DNA of 16,278 nucleotides from Micractinium sp. NFX-FRZ. Its lineage: Eukaryota > Chlorophyta > Trebouxiophyceae > Chlorellales > Chlorellaceae. This document shows positions 1 to 6,258 of the stretch, piece by piece. The notes below the pieces were generated by a model. It was not told the origin of the DNA, made no database searches, and saw only the letters and a program-made list of their open reading frames with translations. The position numbers and the translations under genes were made by a program. The DNA is taken from assembly GCA_029339195.1 (NCBI GenBank), contig JAPTJF010000750.1:1-16278 (forward strand), written 5' to 3'. Each line of letters opens with the position of its first letter. Position 1 is the first letter of the stretch.

Positions 1-341
1 AACTTGACTTCAAACCTTATTCATTGGCCTGAGTTCAAAGTTGAATTCATATTGAAGAGTGGGTGACGCTAGTGTTACCCCATCTGGGTGAGCTGGGTGC
101 TGCCGCCGCGCCCCTGGCAGCAAAAGTGCAGGGGCACAGTGGAGGCAGTGGGCTGCTCTGGCTCCTGCCCTGAAGCTGCCACGCTGCCCGGCTGGTGGGT
201 TTCTGATCAATCAGGAGGCAGTGCTTATCAGCGCGCGCCGCTGTTTGCACGGTGCACCGTCGCCCCGCCTCCGGTGCCCCACTCCCTGGCTGACATCGCC
301 CCCCGCCCCCCGCCCGGATCACCCCTGCTCCCCTTCTGCAG
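1..341 (+). other. intron-like sequence upstream of the first recognisable exon
   Basis: No exon is supported here. The stretch ends in a C/T-rich run and TGCAG directly before the exon at 342, so at least its right part is probably an intron of the membrane protein gene. A possible exon at 121-194 was tested, but its open frames do not join in phase to the exon at 342. Confidence 0.4.
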
Positions 342-681
342 GTGTGGCCCGTCTCCGTTCTGGCCGTCCTGGTGCTCGTGTGGGGCGTGGTCGCCATGAT
401 GCGGCGCTTTGCCCAGACAGCCGTGGATGCTCGACGTGAGTGCCCTTCTGGTGCCGCTGTCGCTTCCGCTTGCTTCCTGCAGTTCAGGATCCAGCCTCTG
501 CATGTTGGCAGGGTCGAATATCACTTTGGTAGCTGCTGCCGGCCCGCTATGGCAGGCTGCCGACACTTCTGCTGGTTGGCAACTTGCTCCTACTCATCCA
601 TTTTGCTTGCGGCGCTGTCCTCATGCAGTGCAGGAGCACATCGACCGCACCGTCAACATGATCTCAAGGGATGGCCGCTGA
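342..681 (+). CDS. 3' end of a gene for a protein with one C-terminal transmembrane segment (partial)
   Basis: Two exons are visible: 342-435 and 629-681, ending at TGA 679-681. The first follows a CTTCTGCAG acceptor and ends in phase 1 at a GTGAGT donor (436). The second follows CATGCAG, and C plus TG rebuilds a Leu codon, so the splice is phase-consistent across a 193-nt intron. The first exon encodes a strongly hydrophobic run of about 19 residues (PVSVLAVLVLVWGVVAMM) followed by basic residues RRF, which looks like a membrane segment with a positive flank. About 25 mostly polar residues follow to the stop. The protein may be single-pass or C-terminally anchored. The 5' exons lie outside the window, so the family cannot be named. 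The stop is followed by a roughly 140-nt 3' region with a TGTAA signal. Confidence 0.6.
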
Positions 682-821
682 ATGTACATATGGGGGATTG
701 CGCCGGCACAGCGGCGGCATGCGCAGCGGGCCCGCAATGCATGGGGCGGCGGGATTGTGCACCAGGGCCGCACGGTTTCTTATGTGTCTACTGGAGCATA
801 TTACCTCTCACTCGTTAATTT

Positions 822-826
822 TGTAA
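822..826 (+). terminator. TGTAA poly(A) signal of the membrane protein gene
   Basis: TGTAA sits about 140 nt after the TGA at 679-681, inside a locally AT-rich patch. TGTAA is the usual green-algal nuclear polyadenylation signal, with cleavage expected 10-20 nt downstream, near 840. Confidence 0.6.
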
Positions 827-876
827 TTTATCACTGTCACGCTATAGCGAACCTTTTGGGAATTTGCGCCACCGAG

Positions 877-1071
877 ATGGCGCAGCCCGAGCCGGGTGCC
901 ACTGAACGGCTGGAGGTTCCCAGCACCGTGATCTCCAGCATGGTCTTGGACGCCGTGGGCCGGAGGGAGGAACGCGAGGGTGCCCGGCTCGGCAATGGCG
1001 CGGTGGCGGCAGTCTGCCTGCACCCTTTCGCGGCGGTGCGCGATGTCACCACCTGGGATGTTGTAAACAGC
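877..1071 (+). CDS. candidate first exon of the host gene interrupted by the transposon
   Basis: ATG 877-879 lies in a good context (GCCACCGAGATGG) and opens a frame with high GC at third positions: 65 codons to AGC at 1069-1071, followed by a possible GTGAAT donor. From 1072 codon use becomes less GC3-rich, and the DNA up to the transposon is C/T-rich, resembling the 3' half of an intron. That intron would end at the TCCTGCAG acceptor before 6259, with phase 0 on both sides. Alternatively there is no intron: the same frame runs open to 1159 and, after removal of the element and one CCTG, continues in frame into 6242 onward. Either way the product begins MAQPEPGATERLEV. No domain is recognised. 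The start is only about 35 nt beyond the inferred poly(A) site of the upstream gene. Confidence 0.45.
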
Positions 1072-1155
1072 GTGAATACGCCTCGGGTGGTCGCGGTACT
1101 CTTGCACCCGTGTGCATCCCTCCAAGACTTCCCTCGTCACCTTTGTCAAACCTCG

Positions 1156-1159
1156 CCTG
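1156..1159. repeat. left target-site duplication CCTG
   Basis: CCTG directly abuts the left TGTTG end and is repeated immediately after the right CAACA end. Beyond these four bases the flanks diverge (CTCG before the left copy, CATC after the right copy). Four bases fits Ginger1-type integration. Confidence 0.75.
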
Positions 1160-1353
1160 TGTTGCACGCCGATTGCCAAACCCGCTGATCTGGCAATCGG
1201 CGGGCCCGCCGATTCCTCAACCCGCGTGCACGCCTTTTCTTCGCTCCCCTCGCATCTAAGACACACCAGAAAGTCCTCAGAAGGGAGGCCTGGGGCCCGC
1301 GCCAGGGCGAGGCACCATGTCCCCCGAGCAGGGCGCATCCTTTGCCGACTGGC
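1160..1353 (+). repeat. left terminal inverted repeat (194 bp)
   Basis: This is the reverse complement of 6044-6237 except at 1320 (T here, C in the other copy read in the same direction). It also carries a copy of the transposase start region: ATG 1318-1320 followed by codons for the first 12 residues (Ser instead of Pro at position 2). Homology stops after GACTGGC. Read inward, the frame then leaves the transposase sequence. Confidence 0.92.
1167..1214. other. subterminal hairpin and 20-bp palindrome in the left inverted repeat
   Basis: 1167-1177 and 1192-1202 form a perfect 11-bp stem with a 14-nt loop. Overlapping it, 1195-1214 (AATCGGCGGGCCCGCCGATT) is a perfect 20-bp palindrome. The heptamer GCCGATT or its complement therefore occurs three times, at 1168, 1195 and 1208, within 55 bp of the tip. 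The right repeat carries the same structure at 6183-6230. This arrangement is what a transposase-binding region might look like. The role is inferred. Confidence 0.5.
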
Positions 1354-1708
1354 CTATGGGGAGTATTCAGCCATTATGTGGAGCCACTGCACGATCGTGT
1401 TTGCGGGGGAAAGTGGCGTCTAGCGTCACTGCGCCAATGTCGGCAGCGCCTGCCTGGCGGTAGCCAGGCTCCGCCAGCACGCTGCCCTCAATGATCACCA
1501 CTCCTCAGGCACTCTTGCACTGGAAAGAAGCTTGCAATTGGGGGGCTTGATCAGCAGAAGCAGCCGGATTTGAAGCACAAAAAGCAATGTACTGCGGGAA
1601 GTAGGTGGTAACGAGGGTAGGGTGGAGCTGAGCACATGCGTCACACCGTTCGGGTTGGGAAGGAACAACACAGGGGAGCATAGATGGAAGATAATACAGG
1701 GTAGAGTC
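1354..1708. other. non-coding left interior of the transposon (3' flank of the transposase gene)
   Basis: This stretch lies between the left inverted repeat and the transposase stop codon, so it should be the 3' UTR and downstream region of the minus-strand gene. No convincing ORF and no minus-strand TGTAA (TTACA on plus) was found. A small hairpin, GCCTGGC-GGTA-GCCAGGC, lies at 1452-1469. Confidence 0.5.
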
Positions 1709-4700
1709 TCATTCGTTGTAGTTAGCACAGTTATGGCCAGAGCGGGAGCAATGGCAGTGCCGGCCGCATGGCACCCTTGCCCGCACGCATGCACATGTGC
1801 TAGTGCGGCAGCCGCCCGGGCGACACTGGCACCGTGTGCCCTCACCGCCGACATGCTGCGCTGCTGCCGCGGCGCGCAGCGTCACTTGCGGCACGCCGCT
1901 GCCCTTGCCGTACCGCTTGTCACTCTCTGGGAAGCCCACCTCGCCTGCACTGCCTGGAGGCGCCTCAAGCAGCTGGTCGCCCCGCACCTTCTCCGTGAGC
2001 ACGCCAGCTTTGCAACGTACAATGTAGCGAGGGCCCGCGGTGCTGCCACTGCCTTCGACGCGCATCACGCGGCAGAGCAGCTGCCGCGGGTCGAGTGTGG
2101 ACCGCAGCTGCTCTGGCACTGACAGGAGTACTGCCTGCCCGGCCACAAAGCCCACTGCAGTGGGCTGCCCTGGCCGTGCAATGCGCTGGCGATTCTTCTC
2201 GTGCGCTGCCTGCACTTGCTGCTCTAAGGCTGCTGCCTGGTGCTGCGCGCGGAGCCGTGAGGCATGCTGTGCTTGGCCACTGCCGCTGGCGGCGCCGGGA
2301 CTGGCACTGCCTGCACTTGGGCCATCGCCCCTTGCTAGGCCACCCTCCGGCTGCGCCCCGAGGCTGTCGCTGCCAGGGCTCGCCGCAAGGCGCACCAGGG
2401 CAGCCGCTGCAACTGCCTGACGGGGGCTGCGCCGCTGCCTGACAAGCGCTGCGGGGCTTGATGGGGGCTCAATGTTGAGCTGCCCCCGCAGATACTGCCG
2501 CCCTCTCTCTGCTGCTGCCCGCTGCGGCCGTGTGCTGACGCCCTTGCCCGGCTGGGCTGCTGCCGGCTCCGGCCGTGGCTGCGGCTGCCGCCCTGCCAGC
2601 TGCTGCAGGGGCAGCAGTGACTCGTCCTCTGATTCCTCCTCCTCCTCCTCCTCCTCCCTCTCCTCCTCCTCCCTGTCTGAGAACAAGCGCTGCAGCTTGC
2701 GTCGGCTGCGTAGACCGGGGCGCGGCGGCTGCGGCTGCTTGCCATCGTCGCTGATGCCGCCGCTGCCGCTGCTGCTGCCGCCGTCGCTGCTGCCGCCATC
2801 GCTGCCGCTGCTGTCGGCCCTGCCGTTGCTGCCGCCGCCGTCGCTGCTGCCGCCGTCGCTGCAGCTGCTGTCGTCCCTGCCGCTGCTGCTGCCGCTGTCA
2901 CCGCTGCCACCGCTGCTGCCCCCATCATCATTGTTGCCGCCGCTGCTGGTGCCGCCAAAGTCACCATGCTCCGCCAGCCACCAGCGCACGTCGTGCCAGT
3001 CGACCTCCGGCACCCTCTGCTTTGCCTCACCGAAGGAGGGCTCTAACTCCAGGAAGCCCAGGGCGGTGTCGGCGTGGCAGTAGTGGTCCCAAGCAAGCCC
3101 GCCCAGGTAGGCAGCGCCGGCGTTCATGGCATCCACCTGGCCTTCCGTGCCAACCTGGAGCGCCGTGCCAACCTGGAGCGCCTTCCACACTGCAGTGAAG
3201 GGCAAGGAGGAACGCCGCACAGCACTTAAATACACTTCAGATATAGCGGCGCTAAGCATAAGGGCCTCCTGGTCTCCCATGCTGGCCAGTGCCACAGTTG
3301 CTTCACTGCCGTCCCAGCTTGCCCTCTCGTATGATCCCTACTGACCTTGGCTGTCCACCAGTGGGTGTGAGGGGGGCGGCGAGGGCGGAAAGGGGCCTGG
3401 CAGAGAAGGGGTAGGGGTAGCCTGCCGCCGCTCTGGGCTGGCCACCTCCGGGTCGCTGGCGCCATCCACAGCGGCGGGGCTGCCAGCGGCGCTGTCACCC
3501 TCTCTGCATCCGATGAGGGGGAGGAATAACACAGGCAGGCACGGGCCACGGGAGCCAGGGCTTTGCTTGGCGAGTATGAGGAGAAGGGCATGTTTGGGGG
3601 TGCAAGGTGTGTGGGCAGCATGACTGCCAACACCAATGCCCGCAACCAAGGCTCCCCCGCATGTATCGCCCTGGCCACCACTACCCGGCAGCAGCCCCCC
3701 GGTGCAGCACGCTGTGCCAAACAAGCAGCCTCATGGCTTCACTGAAAAGCAGGTCCCCTGACGTGCTCACCCGTCAGCAGGTGCCCAGTCATCGTCACTT
3801 CCCTCCTCACAGGGCAGGTAGTCACTGCAATACAAGGCAATGGGTGGGCTGTTGTACAGTACATACCAATGGCAGCGGGCGGCAGCCCACTGTGCAAGCT
3901 GTGAGCCACAAGTCAAGAGGTGGTGGGCCGCGCTGCAGGGGGCGGACAGCTGCACTCCAAGGTTGCCATCAAAACCCACCTGTCCTCGGGTTCCCCGTCA
4001 TCCTCCACCTCGCCCAGCGTAAGCTGCAGCCGAGGGGGGAGGTTGGGCGGCTGGCCAAACTCGGCCTCGTAGGGAGACATGCCGCCCAGGGTTCTGGTGG
4101 GCGTGGCGTTGATCGATTTCTCCACGCCTTCCATCACCTCCGCCCAATCGGAGCTAGGGTCGTCGTGCACCGCTGCAGAGAGGCGCTCAGACAGCAGCTT
4201 GTTGACTCTCTCCACCTTGCCCTGGGTCCAGGGATGATACGGGCGGCCGTGCACCTGCATGGGGCATGGGACAAAACAGGCGCACACCCCATCAAGATTG
4301 GAAAGAGCCGCGGCAGCAAGCACAGCCAGCAAGCACAGCAAGCACAGCCGCGGCAGCAAGCACAGCAGGTGACGCCCACTTATGCGGCAACAGCGCCAAT
4401 GCAAGCGTTGAAAGCGGAGGCGACTTGCAGCAACAACTGACAGCGGCAACGCTGCTGGCTTCCGGCACCCTCACCAGCCGCACGCCCATCTCCTTGCAGT
4501 ACGCCGCCACCTCGCCAGCAAACTCCCTTCCGTTGTCACATTGTATCTTGAGCGGCTGGCCCATGCGGCGGAAGGCGTCCCGCACCTGCAGCCAAGCAAA
4601 CAGGGGCTGGGCCGGGAAGATGGGTGACACCAGGGCAAGCTTATGAGGCTGTCCAGACCACAGCACGGCACGGCCGCACGGCATGGCACGGCACGGCCAC

Positions 4701-6080
4701 AGGCGCCTGGCCATCTCACCCCTCCGCCGCCCATCCGCATGCAGGCGCCCACCCACAGTTTGATTGCCGGCACTCACGCAAGTGGCGATGCCACGCGACT
4801 CCTTCGTAGCCAAGCCATACAGCATGATGAACTTGGTGAAGAGGTCGACAAGCACCAGCACGTACCGCATGCCACTGCGGGTGACGTGGGCACCGTTGTC
4901 CTTCAAATCCATCTACGCACGCAACCGTGGGGGGGGCGGTAAAGAGTGTCAAGTCACTGCTGAGGGTACACGTCGGCACGCAGGCTGGCAGCAGCAGAGA
5001 GCTGGCAACAGCAGGCTGACAGCAGCAGCTGCAGGCACGCCGCTGCTGCTGTAGGCACGCTCGCGGGCCAGCGAGACGGGAGGGTACACGTGGGCACGCA
5101 GGCTGGCAGGAGGAGAGAGCTGGCAACAACAGGCTGGCAGCAGCAGCTGCAGGCACGCCGCTGCTGCTGCAGGCACGCTCGCGGGCCAGCGAGACGGGAG
5201 CAAGACCGTGGGGAAGCCCGCACTGGGCAGTAGCGACTCATCTCCACCCAACCTGTCCAGCTCAGCAAATCACCTGCCAGTGCACTCGCTTCTTCATCAC
5301 CGTGATGGGGACCACCGGCCGCTGCGCCTTCTGCATGCGGCGCCTCGTGGCGCAGTTGGGGCACCACTGGTTGACGTACTGCTCGCAAACAGTGCGGGAG
5401 ATGCCGGCCAGGCCATGAATGACACGGGCGCTGCCATCGGGCCCGTCGGAGAGGGTGGTGCGCACCTTGGTGAAGATCTGCGGGGTGGGAATTGGGGTGG
5501 GGGCGGGGGTGGGGGTAGGGGGTTTGGGCGTGTGAGTGTGTTTGGGGGGGCGCGACAGGAGGGGGCGGGGCATGCTCCGCAAGCACGGCAGAACACGATA
5601 CTATGGCAGAACCAAAGCACCAATGCGCCCAGTGACCCACACAGCGGCGCTGCACACTGCTTAGCTCACATAGGTGTGCAGAGCCTCTGACTTGGCATGC
5701 TTCAGGGTCTCGTGCCAGTGCTGCACAGTTGCCGGCACGTCCTCCTGGCACACCAGGGGGAGCTGCCTCTCCATCCCCTTCCCCCGCACACGCCTGCACA
5801 GCTGCCCATCCACCAACACATAGTTGGCACGTGCATCATTCAATACAGCTTGGGTTACCCCAGCTGGCCGGGCCGAGCCAGAGGAGACTTGAGTGCCTGC
5901 CGCTGAGCCGCCCCCGGTGACGCTGCTGCCGCCGGCGCTGCCGCTGGACTGCGCTTCGGTCCACTGCAGAGCCTCCCGCAGGAGCGCTGCCTTCTCCCTC
6001 GTCACCAGACCGTGCTTATGAGTCTTTGCATGCACGTTTTCGAGCCAGTCGGCAAAGGATGCGCCCTGCTCGGGGGGCAT
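1709..6080 (-). CDS. Ginger1-like DDE transposase (integrase-related, seven exons, about 990 codons)
   Basis: Exons read from splice sites, all phase-consistent: 6080-5670, 5477-5274, 4912-4778, 4585-4475, 4254-3980, 3824-3771 and 3503-1709 (TGA 1709-1711). Donors are GTGAGC, GTGATT, GTGAGT, GTGAGG, GTGGGT and GTGAGC. The start ATG (6080-6078, context CACCATG) is inside the right inverted repeat. Domains: H2C2 zinc finger with His123, His128, Cys176 and Cys179 (H-C spacing longer than usual); integrase core with Asp207 (QMDL), Asp267 (CDNGREF) and Glu302 (QGKVER), D-x34-E in this splice model; acidic, Ser/Gly and poly-Glu linkers (coding 2626-2965); GPY-like module about residues 830-912 with the pattern VP..LR..LDP and YIVRCKAGVL; and a Cys-rich tail (about 952-990) of CxC, CxxxxCxC, CxxxCxC type. 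Integrase, GPY-like module and Cys-rich tail occur in this order in KRBA2-like/Ginger1 proteins. An in-frame TAG at 3340-3338 (codon 452) interrupts the last exon. Confidence 0.8.
4306..4365. repeat. short duplicated motif in transposase intron 4
   Basis: AGCCGCGGCAGCAAGCACAG occurs at 4306-4325 and again at 4346-4365, with further AGCAAGCACAG copies between. This is a small tandem-type expansion inside the intron at 4474-4255. Confidence 0.6.
4964..5200. repeat. 118-bp tandem duplication in transposase intron 2
   Basis: The unit starting GGGTACACG at 4964 is repeated from 5082 with a few substitutions (for example CGTCGGCAC against CGTGGGCAC). Both copies end in GCGAGACGGGAG. The pair fills most of the 361-nt intron 5273-4913. 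Confidence 0.8.
5482..5528 (+). repeat. G-run tract (complement of the polypyrimidine tract of transposase intron 1)
   Basis: At least six runs of four or more G separated by 1-4 bases lie directly upstream, in transcript sense, of the CCCGCAG acceptor of exon 2. On the minus transcript this is a C-rich 3' splice-site tract. On the plus strand it could form a G-quadruplex. Confidence 0.5.
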
Positions 6081-6237
6081 GGTGCCTCGCCCTGGCGCGG
6101 GCCCCAGGCCTCCCTTCTGAGGACTTTCTGGTGTGTCTTAGATGCGAGGGGAGCGAAGAAAAGGCGTGCACGCGGGTTGAGGAATCGGCGGGCCCGCCGA
6201 TTGCCAGATCAGCGGGTTTGGCAATCGGCGTGCAACA
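6044..6237 (-). repeat. right terminal inverted repeat (194 bp), carrying the transposase start
   Basis: This is the inverted copy of 1160-1353. It contains the transposase ATG (6080-6078), the first 12 codons, and 157 bp between the tip and the ATG. The 5' UTR, and probably promoter sequence, must therefore be in the repeat unless transcription starts in the host DNA. The 20-bp palindrome is at 6183-6202. Confidence 0.92.
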
Positions 6238-6241
6238 CCTG
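6238..6241. repeat. right target-site duplication CCTG
   Basis: This is the direct copy of 1156-1159, starting immediately after the CAACA tip at 6237. Confidence 0.75.
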
Positions 6242-6258
6242 CATCACCTGTCCTGCAG

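Larger units (their letters stand above)
1160..6237 (-). mobile_element. Ginger1-like cut-and-paste DNA transposon, apparently complete (5,078 bp)
   Basis: The element is bounded by 194-bp terminal inverted repeats (1160-1353 and 6044-6237) that differ at one position, 1320. The ends read TGTTG...CAACA and are flanked by direct CCTG copies at 1156-1159 and 6238-6241. Ginger1 elements are known for TGTNR...YNACA ends, 4-bp target duplications and a transposase related to Ty3/gypsy integrases. All three are seen here. The inverted rather than direct repeats, and the absence of reverse transcriptase, protease or RNase H frames, argue against an LTR retrotransposon. The single internal gene is on the minus strand and starts inside the right repeat. 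Near-identical repeats suggest recent insertion. The element sits antisense in the 5' part of a host gene. Confidence 0.88.

Noticed and set aside
837..1052. Minus-strand reading with LEITVLGTSS, resembling an RNase Z N-terminal motif
   Set aside because: Only a few residues match. Nothing like the HxHxDH metal site follows, and the plus strand shows better start context and codon use.
808..1338. Minus-strand ORF of 176 residues running through the left inverted repeat
   Set aside because: It crosses the transposon boundary at 1160, so its two halves have different origins. It is a shadow of the plus-strand host frame and of the repeat.
2472..3083. Plus-strand Leu/Pro/Ser-rich ORF
   Set aside because: It is the complement of the Ser/Gly/Asp and poly-Glu linker of the transposase; its composition is an antisense artefact.
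4964..5200. CRISPR-like array
   Set aside because: There are only two adjacent 118-bp copies with no spacers; it is an ordinary tandem duplication in an intron.
4954..5799. Minus-strand ORF of 281 residues with repeated CLQQQRRACSCCC segments
   Set aside because: It lies across the first exon/intron boundary and the 118-bp intron duplication. The repeat peptide is translated intron.
1160..6237. Ty3/gypsy LTR retrotransposon or provirus remnant
   Set aside because: The terminal repeats are inverted, not direct, the duplication is 4 bp, and no reverse transcriptase, RNase H, protease or gag frame is present. The integrase likeness is explained by a Ginger-type transposase.
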